Part shown: positions 36,642 through 48,667 of the stretch, one piece after another | Layout: every line of letters starts with the position of its first letter | Numbering within the stretch: position 1 is the stretch's first letter | Assembly: GCA_905250125.1 (NCBI GenBank) | Contig: CAJNOL010000038.1 | Span: 124,001 to 188,000, forward strand | Direction of reading: 5' to 3' | Source: Rotaria sordida | Taxonomy: Eukaryota; Rotifera; Eurotatoria; Philodinida; Philodinidae | Length of the DNA: 64,000 bases | Made by a program: the position numbers and the translations under genes | Notes under the pieces: model-generated | What the model was told of the DNA's origin: nothing | The model's input: only the letters and a program-made list of their open reading frames with translations | Databases searched by the model: none

Positions 36642-39600
36642 AATTATCGTGCACACAGGAAAATGCACTTGATCGATCTGTTTATATTACTGATCTACTA
36701 AAGAGAACAATGCTCTGTTTCAATAATTGTTTTATTAGTGAGTCTTCTGGAATCGTTATGGGGGTTAAGGGTTAAAGAAAACATTTCAAGAGAAAATGAA
36801 ATCATTTTCAATTTATCTCACATCTTATGTATTTGAATTGAAATTCATTTATTCGATAAGCTTAAATTAAATCAGAGATATAGAGTGTCAATGAAAATAT
36901 TGACAGCGTCTTTACCAAAACTGAAACCCTGATACACTCATACAGTTCAGCTGTGTCTGGTACACCAGTGAACATCGATGTCTCTGTGAGATCAATATTA
37001 CAGTGGAAGTCAATGTCAGTGATAGATATGTGCGGGACCAGTCGCTGTCTACGAGACTGAGACCGCTAAAAATTTGGATTATGACCGGAATCAAGACTGA
37101 AAAATACTTCGCTTCGCATACTCCTAGTCGGTGAACACTGGTGGTAATCTAGTCAGTGTTTCGGTGATCTCAGTGTTGGTGACGTCGGTGAACAGTATAC
37201 TAGCACTACAAATTCCTAAATTAAATTAATAGATCATCAAAGATTCAACATAAAAAATCTGATTAACTTTATTATAATCCAACTATGCATATTCGAGGAA
37301 ATGGAAATATCCTATCTTTGACTTGTTATGTTTTAATTACATATGAAATTACTTCTATAACAGAATATTCTGATTTAATTGTACCAGAGAAATGAGTCGA
37401 CTATCTGCTATAAAATTTCTAGCAATTTCATATCAAATGTTACTTACTGTTCCTATTTTAAATGCTCTTTCAAACGAGTTTCTAAGATTCTACATATTTA
37501 TTGAGTTCTAAGTATCTTTTATAAATTTAAAAGAAAATAATTGAAAACTTTTTTTCATATTATTTTCAACAACTTTTGATTTATTTCAATAGCATATTTC
37601 AAAACTTATTTGGTACTATTGTTTTTAATGAGTAGAATCATTGAAAATTATGCACATAGAAATTTACATGGGTATAATGAAGAAAAAAGAATAATGAACT
37701 GAACCGAAGCTTTACATATCCGAATGTATAATTTAAATTGCAATAAAAGAATTTATTTCACGATAAAAACTACAGCAAATTATAATTAAAAAAAAACATA
37801 CCAAAAAAAGTTGTCAATAGGAATATGTTTTCCGAAAAAATCAGTAATGTATCAAATATATTTTTATATAAATCATTTTGTTTAACCAACATGATATGAT
37901 ATTATAGAATATTAACAAAAGTATTTTGAATTTGAATTTATATTTTTAATAACATTATTTCATCATTCATCAACTTTGATATAAATTGAGATATGAATAA
38001 TAAACATAGGTGTAACATTACTAAATGCAAATATGATCAAGAACAAATTTGATTAGAATAAAATCGAAATAAAATAGTATCAACTTTTTGATGAAGTCTT
38101 TTATTTTTCATGATAATTTTGTTATATATATCATATTCATTATTTGATACATAGTTCTTATGAAACTACAATATGAATTCAGTAATATTCATCTTATAGA
38201 GATAATGAATAAGCTGCTTATGTGAATAAATTATGATATAAGGGATTTAATAGTTCTAATAGTTCATAATCGGAGATTACATACGAAAAATGTAATAATA
38301 AATGTAAAATAATTTGCAGTTGTTTTATACATAATTAAACATTTTTAAATGTATTTTTTATAGATTTTTGTTCATCATAAATATGGTAATGAAAGATGTC
38401 TTTTTTTTTGTTGATGTCCTTTAAAGAGTATATTATAAATATGTGTAATATTTGAGATAAGATTTCATTATTAAATATTTAATAATAAACAATGTTTTTC
38501 TGCTAAATATGATCAATTTTAAGTACTTTCTTGAAAAAAACGTTAAGTTTTCTATATATATGTATTTACAAACAAGCAGTTTATCGATAATATATACGTA
38601 TGGTTTTCATTAATTTTATACAAGCTATCAACAACAAAAAATGACATTTTAATGTGTTGTCTAAAATATTTAATAATAAAAACAAAACGTTTTTGTCTAT
38701 GTCGTTGAAAAAACTGCTTTGCATGAGGATACAGGATATAATATCAATATTCATAGCAGTAGTTTTATGTTCACATACTTTACAATGCATAACGATGTTT
38801 GATATAAGATTAATTTCTATATTATTGTCTTACAACTCTATTTATAAAGATGTTATTTAGAGTGTATGTGTGTAAGGCTTATATACAGCAGAGCTGCCAG
38901 CTTGGGCTACTGCGCAGCAGATCACCAGGCCAGGTCGAACTTTGAAATTTTAATCTGTGTACGATGTAATATTATTTTCCCTAATATAACTTGAAACATA
39001 CGATAGCACTAAAAGCTCATGATTTTGTGAGGGTATAGACGTGGGTCTTCTCTTCACATATACAGTCACATCCGTTTATCTCTTCGTTGTATGTCTGCTT
39101 ATATGTTGTTTTTCTATTATAATTACACTTTTCCGATTATGTAAAATAATGCTGATATATATTCAGAAATATTTCGATGAATCTAGTGTTTCTTGTATCA
39201 AAAACATTATTGATAATTTATTTTTTTGTTTTTAATTTACTATTTTGTCTAAGAATTTGTTATTATACTGTCTTCATGAAAATAAATTAAATCTATAATT
39301 GAAACTACAGAACGCTACATTAAAATAAAGCTATAAAACTTAGTGAATTGAAAAAGAAACACAAATATCAATCGTCCCGATTTGTCCTGTAGACTCCTTC
39401 CGATCGAGCTAGACCGAAAAAAGTGGCCTGCTGACAGTTGTAGTCTACTTCCACACCAGGATAGATATCATAGATGTCGTGAACTGTCTTGTAATTGTAT
39501 TAAGCCATATTCAAAAAATATCATTGGAATCATAGAAACATTTCCTTATATAAGCAGAATTATCAATTCTTATATAGAATTAAAAAATGAATCTTTGGAA

Positions 39601-40149
39601 AAAAAATGCCCATCTTATAGAAATTCGTCAAGATGCGAATAAAATACCCATTTTGACACAATTAAAAATCGTGACGACCTGATCGGCAGATTATAAAACC
39701 TCGCAATCATGGAACATTTTTATTTTTTTCCTCAGAGAAATCGACAATTATTCTTGAATCCTATTTGAAAAACAATAATGCATTCCTCTTCCCTCCCTAA
39801 TGTCAAATGTCTCGGACAATCGAAGATTAGAAAATTTTGATAATTCTAACATCTACTAGATATTTTTCAATATATGAAATAATAAAATTTTTTCAAATTA
39901 AACGAAATCACAATATATATGATTGATTTTATTTTGCTTTTTTTCTTATCAATAGATCAACAAAAATTTTCTTCGATTTCATATTCGTTCATAAATCTAG
40001 ACTATAATTCACACATATTGTTATTACAGAAGAATGTTTTAGATTAAAATAAAAAATGCGAAAATACGAATAGAATTATATAAAATTTTTGTAAAAAACA
40101 ATGAAATATATATATATATGTATATTTTTTTTCATTTCAATTCTGTCTT
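36642..40149. other. Gene-free interval
   Basis: This lies downstream of extended synaptotagmin. It is mostly AT-rich DNA without exons. Two stretches stand out by higher GC, 36900-37200 and 38875-38945 with 39365-39500, but neither encodes a recognisable protein. Confidence 0.6.
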
Positions 40150-43100
40150 TTATTCATTTAATTCAAATGTATCATATTTAATTTTCATAATTCCACCACC
40201 ACTTGTATTTGGTTCTTGTAATGCATACCAAGCTATGCTTGTTTTTTCTGGATCCAAATTTGATAAATCAATTTGAAGCTTGAAAAAAACAATTTAATAA
40301 AAAAAAAAAATCTTTGTTTGTCTTTTTTTACTTACATCACCCATATATGTTTGCTCGTGTGCAAAGAATGGTGAATTATTTTTAACACTTAAATAAAGAC
40401 GTTGTCGACGTACATCAACTAATGATGCTGGCCATTCAAATCTAAATAATAATTTATATTTTATTAATTTCATTTAATTATTTCTTACAAATCTTCAAAT
40501 TTTGGACTGAATGTATCATGAACAGATTTTGTTTTCTTTTTATCATTTTTAAAATCTGGTAGTAAATAAAGACGTACATATGGATCAGGTAAATTCTGTT
40601 GATGAACTTGGATAAGTCCTCTTGAAAAAAAAATTTGTTTTTGTCAAATTAAATTTTTTATAAAGAACTTACTGGCATGCATATATAGTTACGGATAAAG
40701 ATGTACGAGGAACAGCATAACGAATACCAAGTTTTATTTTACCATACTGTGCTGATCTGTGTTTTTGTTTTTTCATTGAAGAATAATTTATAAATTGAAA
40801 ATAAAAAAAAATTTCTTACTTTAAATCAGGATCATCAGATATGACAATACTTTTTCTGTCAGGTGTTATACGATTTTCCAATAAGGACCGATGAACATTT
40901 GGTGTCAACTATTTATCATAAAAAGAAATTAATTATTAAGCTTTACTTCATTCATAGTTGCGTAAAGATGATAAATCAATGAATGTCATAGATTATGAAA
41001 TATTATCTTCAGAGGTTTGGATATTTGCGAAATTAGTAATATGGAAAGTTAGATTTCAGGTTCAAAATTTTAAAAAATCCTATTAACCGTTATATAGGTC
41101 TTTGAATTTAAACAGAATCTATATAAGTGATATGAATTCCATACTAGAGTCTTATGGAATAAAATTTTTTCAAGTTTTCGAATCTCGTTTGCTCTGTCGT
41201 GTTTTACTTTCAAAATGTTCCGATTCTGAATGCTTCGCGGGACGAGACAAACAGGATTTTTCAAGATTTGCAACTATCCCGTAGAACTTTACTCCATACA
41301 GATATTAACGGTGTTTTATTTATGTATTCCAATGAAAGAATAAATATTCGAAAATGAAATATAACTTTGTAGTTATGGAAATGATCATGATTACAAAATA
41401 ATATACACATGATTATTTGATAACTTGAGGAAAATTTTAAAACTCTATAACAATGAAAACCTCATTTAGTATAATTTATTGAACTTTCAAACAACTTATT
41501 CAAACTCTTCTATTATATCCTTCAACTGATGAGATACTATGAATTAACTATAAAAAAAAACACAGTATTTTTCTAATAAAAGATAGAGTATGAAAGTATT
41601 ATTCAACTATGAAGATTTTTCAATAAATGTTCGATTTCAAATACTTTAACATAATTTTGTAGTATTTATACAATCTGAAATGCTTCTTACAACTTACTTA
41701 TATATATAATTATAAAGATCAAAGAATTTCTACAATATGTGTTACTCTTTGATAGTCGCGCTAAATACATTAAATTTCTTTTGAAGAGAATAGTTCATAA
41801 AAAACTCTATACGAAATAAATCAAAAACAAAAAATATCAATTGTTAAATCTTTTTAAAACTAAGAAATTGAGAAGACACTCTATTGGAAGAATTGTTTTT
41901 TCATTTAAACATTCCTATTCAAATTTTTGAATACAATAAAACTTCAATCTATTAGATTCAATCTTGAAATGACTTTCTTTGTTCTCTCCTGATCTATACT
42001 AAATAATATTGAAATAAATTAAATTGAATATCATACTAATGATATTCTCCAATATTTACATGTGTTTGAACACCAGATGTAATTGATTTCGATGAATTCT
42101 CTCCTTCTAATGATGTTCGAAGTGATATTTCGTTCGTAACTTTACGTTTACCATCTGTTATTATATTTGTTCCTGATGTTGATGACATATCAAATGATTG
42201 TGTACTACAAGATGATGGTGTTCGTACTACTGAATTTAAATGACTTGCACTTGAACGTCCCGGAGATAAAATCTTTTTTGAGAAAATAATAAAACAAAAA
42301 TCAATGAACTTTTCTTTTATTAAAGGACGATGTGTGTAAGTACGCATTTCGATCCCTGTTGATTGTCAAGATTCAATCTAATTGAGTTATATAGAGAATG
42401 AAAGATCACAAGTTTCTAATCAGTTTGATTCGATTATGGCTTGGAATAATGTCTATATTCATGACATGCTGTATGAGTAATTAGTTATTGATACTAGTCA
42501 GTAAGAATAGTCATTCAAAGATATTCTGATAGATACTTATTTCGGTTACATATTTATAATAGAACTATTGATTTAAAATAATGTTTTGAATTTACTAGAC
42601 CATATAGAATTTTTTCATTGCTTAAATTTTGAATTTAAAATATTCATTTGTTGTTTAATTATTGTGTTAATAAAACTTCTTGCACATTTATTTCACTTCG
42701 TAATCAATAGAGTTTTTCAAGCGTTACAAAACATACTACTTTTTATGTTCTAAAAAAGTGAACCACATAACAAAACTTTTAATTTATTATTCTTAAGGTT
42801 CAATTTTTAACTTTTTCTACGATTTTTTTGTTCTGATCAAATTTTCACCTCCACGATCCGTCTTCAAGAATATGTGGAAAAATAAATTTAATTAAATCAA
42901 CTATTTTATTGTTTGTCACCTGACTTTTTGTCTTCAAATAATACTTCGCAAGTTTCGAACTGAGTTTTCACCACTTTTAACTAAATTCATTTTCTCACAT
43001 ATCATTGAGGGAGTCCCGAAGGTGAAAATTTGATCAGAAAAAAAAGTCATAGAAAAATTTTGAAACATAAAACCGTAAAATATAAATGCAAAAGATTAAA

Positions 43101-46100
43101 AATTGGGCTTCAAGAATAATGAACTAAAGGTTTTGTTATGTGGTCCACGTTTGTTTTTAGAACATACAATGTAGTATGTTTTGTAGTATTTAAAAAATTA
43201 AGTATGAAAGAAGTTTCATTAACACAATAATTAAACAACAAATGAATATTTTAAATTCAAAATTTAAGCAATGAAAAAATTCTATATGGTCTAGTAAATT
43301 CAAAACATTATTTTAAATCAATAGTTCTATTATAAATATATAGTCGAAATAAATATCTATCAGAATATATTTTTGAATGACACTTATTGCTGACTAGTAT
43401 CAATAACTGATTACTCATATAGTATGTCATGAAGATCGACATTATTCAAAGCTATAATCTAATCAAACTGATTAGGAACTCATGACCTTTCATTCTATAT
43501 AAAACTTAATTAGATTGATCGAAATGCATTCTTATGCACTCCCTGCCCCCATCTTTTACTTACAAAAAGTGATAAACGAAGAATAATTGTTGTTCTATCT
43601 AATGGTTCAGATAAACTTCTAAGTGGATATGATTGCGTATCAATAGTCATTGTGTCAGTATCAAAGATTTGTTTAATTGGCATTTCAAAATATGCAATTA
43701 TTTCATTATTATTTCGTGCATCACATACATCAATTTTTAATTTTTCATGAAGTGGATTAGCACATAAAATTTGTGATACATATTCAAATTCTGGATCTGT
43801 TTTACTTTCAAATGTTTGAGTTTTCATTTCAGTTGCTTCAACTTTAATTCGACAAAATGGATTTGGTTCTCGACGATTTTTTTTTGATCGCTAAATATTT
43901 AAAGATTGTAAACGAAAAATAAAATAAAATAAAATAATAATTATTTTTCTTACAGGAAGATTAGTACATCGATCAATAAAACAAACAAGTAAAGCTTTTG
44001 ATAATTTTTCTCGTTTTATCATTGAATTATTTTTTCTTTCCATCTAAACATTTTAAAATACAAAATTTTTAATAGAAAAACAAAAATATTTATTTTTATT
44101 ATTATTTAACATACAATTTCAAGTGCAGATTTTTGTTTTGTTAATGAAAAATATTGTAATCTAACATTTAATGAACCTTTTTTCACATCTTGTAATGTTA
44201 ACCACTAGAAAATAAATAATTGATAGTAGATTTTATAATTTAAATATAGATAACATACAGTATCAACAGGATCATTATCAACCAATGCATTAAGACGAAA
44301 TTGAGCTCTAAGATATAACAAAACAAAAGAATTAAAATTTTTCCGAATCAAGAAAACTTTTCGCTTTTTTTTCCAGCGGAACTGAAATTTTTTCGTACAT
44401 TATCTTAGGAAAAAAACAATCGCGACACCTTCACCAATGTTAGCTACGTGCTCAAGATAAACTTGTTTGTCTTTTAAAATAGCTATTCTTTCTTGTATTT
44501 GTAAAAGAAAGGTAGAACTAGTCATGGTGAAATCATTTCTATGCATGAAAATGTATTAGAAGATAGTAGACTTACAACAACAACAACTTAGAAACATGCC
44601 CATTACCATGTTTTATAAGAATCAAAGATGAAAGTTTGGAATATGATCAATTGTTTCTATTACAAAGCATTAAAACATAAGATAATATGATTTTAAGTTT
44701 TTTCTACAATGTAAACTCTAACAAGAATTTTCCAAGAATAGGATTTCTGAAATATCAAAACACAAGTTTTTCTGCTCTTATAACTTACAAATAGAATTCT
44801 GTATGAATTGCATAAAATGATAGAGCAAACTAGGAGTGTAACTCATCATTGAAGGTAAACGAGCGCAACATAAGCAAATGTCAAAAGTGGAGATCGCGGC
44901 GTAGTCAAATTTTAAAAGAAGAAGGTGCGCTACATAGACAAGTTTCAAAATCAGAGGGGTGTTGCACCCCTGAAGCAAACAATGAAACGTCTTTCAGCGC
45001 TTTACAACTTTATAAGTCTAAAAATCAATATCACTTTTAACTAGTTTTAAGTTTACGGTCAAGTTCTTCTTTCTTTTATATTGCCATGCTACAGTGACTA
45101 TGTTATTCGACACGTATTCATAAGGTACTATGTTTATATCACCAGTTATGGAATGATTTAGGACAAACCATTAACAGATATTTGTCTTTTACTATTTATA
45201 ATTAAAAAGAGATATGCTTCTTTAATAAAATTTTTATTCGATTTATCTATTCTATGATTTAAATTTATGATAAAAGATTAAAAATTCTAAAAATTTATTT
45301 TAAACATAATTTACCTTCCAATAAAATCATCTTTACCAGGATCTTCATCATATACTTCAAAATCAATAGCATCACTTTCATATTGTTCAACAGGAAATTC
45401 AAATACCTTATTTTTCAAATAACAAAAAATAAATAAATAAATAAATAAATAAAACAAAAGAAAAAATCAAACATACTTCATTCCATTCGGGATCTGTTGT
45501 GTTATTAATTGTTTTTGTTTTATATTCAACACTACCTGGTACTATAGATATAATAAAAAATTTATCATTCTTAAAAATATACAAAAAAGAAAAACTTCTC
45601 TTATACCTTTAACTTTAACAAATGGATCACTTTTTCCTTTTCCAAGAAATGTAATATCTGCTTTAATTAAATTTTGTGCTCTCAAAACAAATACTCGTAC
45701 AACACCCTAAAAAAAAACAACAATTAATTTTACTATTTACATGCCAATAATATAACCTGAGGATTAGACCATCTTAAATGTGCTATTTGTATATCATTAA
45801 CAAGTGGAAAAACTTGTCTATTAGGTAAAACCATCATTGATGCTACAATATCATTTATTTGAGTAATCATTAAATCACTATTAAAATAAATAAATAAATA
45901 AATTCACATTTAATATTTTAATCTTTTAATTTTGACATACTTAAGACCAGGTATATCAACTAATGTTCCAGCATCAGTTAATTTAAAATCAATACTCTAA
46001 AAGTCGACTTTTATTTTTCACAAAAATAAATCTTTTTTGTTTTTTTTGTACTTACAGGTTTTTTAAGAAAAAAATATGATACTGCACCAACTAATGGAAT

Positions 46101-48667
46101 TGTATTAATTAAAGGACTTAAAATAATTCGCATATCACCAACAAATTGTATATCTTTAATTCCACATACAATTCCTTTTAATTTTGCTTTAATACATGCA
46201 TCACCGGCATAACTAACAAAAAAACAACAACAACAAAGAATTATTGTTTCACAAATTAAAACAATCATTTATAAAATAACATACAAAACTTCAATATCCA
46301 TCATAATTTGATCACGAACATTATCTGTATAAACTTTAATACCTCCAATTCTAGGTGGCTAAAAGTAAAAGTTTAATTCAAAAAGAAATCAACTTTTAAG
46401 AAAAAAATACATACGATTTCTCCAAGATCAAGTTTTTGAAATGAAAAATCTGCTAAAATCGATGATGTTGCATGAATTAATGGAACAAGTGAATCACGAA
46501 AAACAGCTTGATCAAGATATTTATTTGCATATGGCCATGCTTGTTTTATTATTCGATTCAACCATTCTGCTCGTTCAATATCAGGAAAAAATACCTATAA
46601 AAGAAATGAATATGTTTGTTTGTTTTGGAAAATTTTATTTACCCATGATGGTAATTCATCTAAACGTGCTTTAATATATTGTTCTTCATTTTTATTTATT
46701 TCATTTAACATTTTACGACGTAATTTAAATTGATTACGTTGACGTTGTCGAAATAAATATATAAATGCAGCAAATAAAATCCATGATACACTACAGTGAA
46801 AATATCCTAAAAAAAACAAAGAACAAACGAGTTTAGTTTTATATATATATTTTTTAAAATGATTTTCAACTTCTCTTGGAATCTATTTTTAACGATGATA
46901 ATCTATGAAAGATTCTATAATGGGATTTTGAAAAGTATTTATTATCTGTATTAGTCCATTCGAAACATTTGACTTCTTCTATGTCAAACTATCATATAAA
47001 GTATCCGAAAGTGAACCTTGATAGAATTAGTCAATAGCTGTCACATTTACGTTGAACTCGATTATTGATGATAATCAACTCTTTTTATCTACCCATTTCA
47101 TGATTGATCAGATTATTGTAATATGATTTGACAGTAGCTTTTAAACGCTTCAAAACGATATAAAAACATTGACTACTAATAGAAATCCCAAGAACACTAT
47201 TCTCGAAACAAGATTTTTGAGCTTTTATGTTTCACTGGTATTGAGTAGATTTCGATAAGAAAATTAATATTTATGCGTAAAATAATATGATATTCTAAAT
47301 CAACATCTCGAGTTGAGTGGACTCACGTGTATTTTAAATATTTTCATAAAATTTTTTATTCCGTCGAAAAATTCACCTCGCTCCCCTGGTCTCCTAGGGT
47401 TGAATAAAAAATGAATTTCATCAAAAAATTTATTTTGAGAGTGGAAATCAAGTTATAAGGTTATAGAATAGTAGTAAAACTTCAAATAACAGATGAATAA
47501 ACAAGAAAAACAAAATTTTCATGAAATTCATTTTTTCACTCAACCCTGAGGAGGGTCATGAGAAAATTTTTCGACGAAACTAAAAAGCTTATGAAAATAT
47601 TCGAAATACATGTAAGTCTATTCCGATTGGGATATATGATTCAAAATATCATATTATTTTTCATCGAAATCGTAATTGTTATATAACTAACCCTACTAGG
47701 GCTCACTTTCGGACACCTGGTATGATAGTTTGATATCGAAGAAGTCAAATGTCTCGAGGGAACTAACATCAACAGTTATCGACCCCGTCCTTTATGAATT
47801 GTAGGTTTCTTTTTAACAATAAAATAGTGACACTCATGATAATTGCATTTTAATGTAGGATAATTGTAAGCAAATTTTTTTTTTGTTTAAGTTTAGAAAT
47901 AGTCGAACATTTGCTTAAATCAAATTAGTTCATTGTGAGCAATAATCTTCTTTAATTGATATCAAGAGTCTGTCTAATCATATCAAGTTACCTAAAATAT
48001 AATATTAAATAACCTAACTCTGAAAACTGAGAGCAAATATCAAAATTCTCTATTGTTCTTGAAAAACCAGAAAAAACAAAACATGCAAAAATGAATTTTT
48101 CTTGTAAACTATCAAGTTTCAATTTATATTCTAAAAATAATTTAAGCAAAAGATCTTTCAAAACAATAAATAAATATATAGAAAATCTATTTAAAGATAT
48201 TTATAAGCAAATTTTTTTCTGTATATCATAGTAAAAGAAAAAATAAAAATCATGTTTTTTACTTACCAAATAACCAAACGAAAAAGACAAGACCAACAAT
48301 TTCCAAATATTTTTTCACCATACCAATTAATTCATCGTCTGTTGATCCTAAACCTATTTTAGTTTGAGGTAAGTGAATTTGACGAAATTCCTGTTCAACA
48401 TTTGAGTCTAATGATGGTAATGATTCCGCATTTGTATCCGATGAATCCTCATTCAACTGATTTTGTATTTGTGTAACAAAAGTTCCTACGATTTTGGTAA
48501 GCTATCGAATCAAAAGAAATGTTTTTATTTTAAATTTTTATTCAATTAAATAAAACCACGAATAAATAATGTTATAAAAAGCATTAAACTAAGAAGGCAT
48601 ATTTAACATAGATACATACCATTGTTGATGCACTCGTATACAATGACTGAGTATTGACATCAGCCAT
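40150..48667 (-). CDS. ESYT: Extended synaptotagmin (866 aa, 21 exons)
   Basis: Tether and lipid-transfer protein at ER-plasma membrane contacts. Exons: 48667-48620, 48501-48267, 46806-46643, 46594-46415, 46358-46285, 46212-46056, 45996-45941, 45877-45757, 45706-45607, 45541-45477, 45406-45315, 44307-44259, 44204-44115, 44043-43954, 43890-43564, 42272-42060, 40908-40820, 40756-40673, 40620-40489, 40441-40336, 40278-40150; 2601 nt, in phase. A hydrophobic hairpin at about 85-113 anchors it in the ER. The SMP domain spans about 150-340 (EWLNRIIKQAWPY, LGEIPPRIGGIKVY). C2A (346-460) keeps acidic Ca2+ loops (GKSDPFVKV, YDEDPGKDDFIG). C2B (480-616) lacks them (REPNPFCRI, VCDARNNNE). A Ser-rich linker (617-716) leads to C2C (717-866). 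The domain order matches animal E-Syts. Two of its long introns hold fold-back elements. The start is the ATG 17 codons before the second exon. Confidence 0.95.
42373..43518. mobile_element. Near-complete fold-back element in an E-Syt intron, 1.15 kb
   Basis: TCAATCTAATTGAGTTATAT at 42373 is mirrored by the right end (reverse complement TCAATCTAATTAAGTTTTAT from 43518). The arms stay alignable almost to the centre, through TTTGAATTTACTAGACCATA, GCTTAAATTTTGAATTTAAA, TGTTGTTTAATTATTGTGTT and GATCAAATTTTCACCT. Arm length is therefore about 500 nt with roughly 85-90% identity by eye. No coding capacity. It occupies most of the intron between exons 15 and 16. Confidence 0.85.
44845..44970. repeat. 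Two diverged tandem units in an E-Syt intron
   Basis: The segment GAGCGCAACATAAGCAAATG (about 44860) recurs about 64 bp downstream as GGTGCGCTACATAGACAAGT, followed in both copies by TCAAAA and a purine/G-rich stretch. It is more GC-rich than its surroundings. It sits in the 1.0 kb intron between exons 11 and 12. Confidence 0.4.
46951..47767. mobile_element. Fold-back element in an E-Syt intron, about 0.8 kb
   Basis: The left part (ACATTTGACTTCTTCTATGTC, 46966) is inverted near 47746 (reverse complement ACATTTGACTTCTTCGATATC). Both sides then read CAAACTATCATA and TCCGAAAGTGA. Near the centre GTCGAAAAATTCACCTCGCTC and AGGGTTGAATAAAAAATGAA are inverted at about 47530-47580. Arms are about 350-400 nt. 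It lies in the 1.46 kb intron between exons 2 and 3. Confidence 0.8.
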
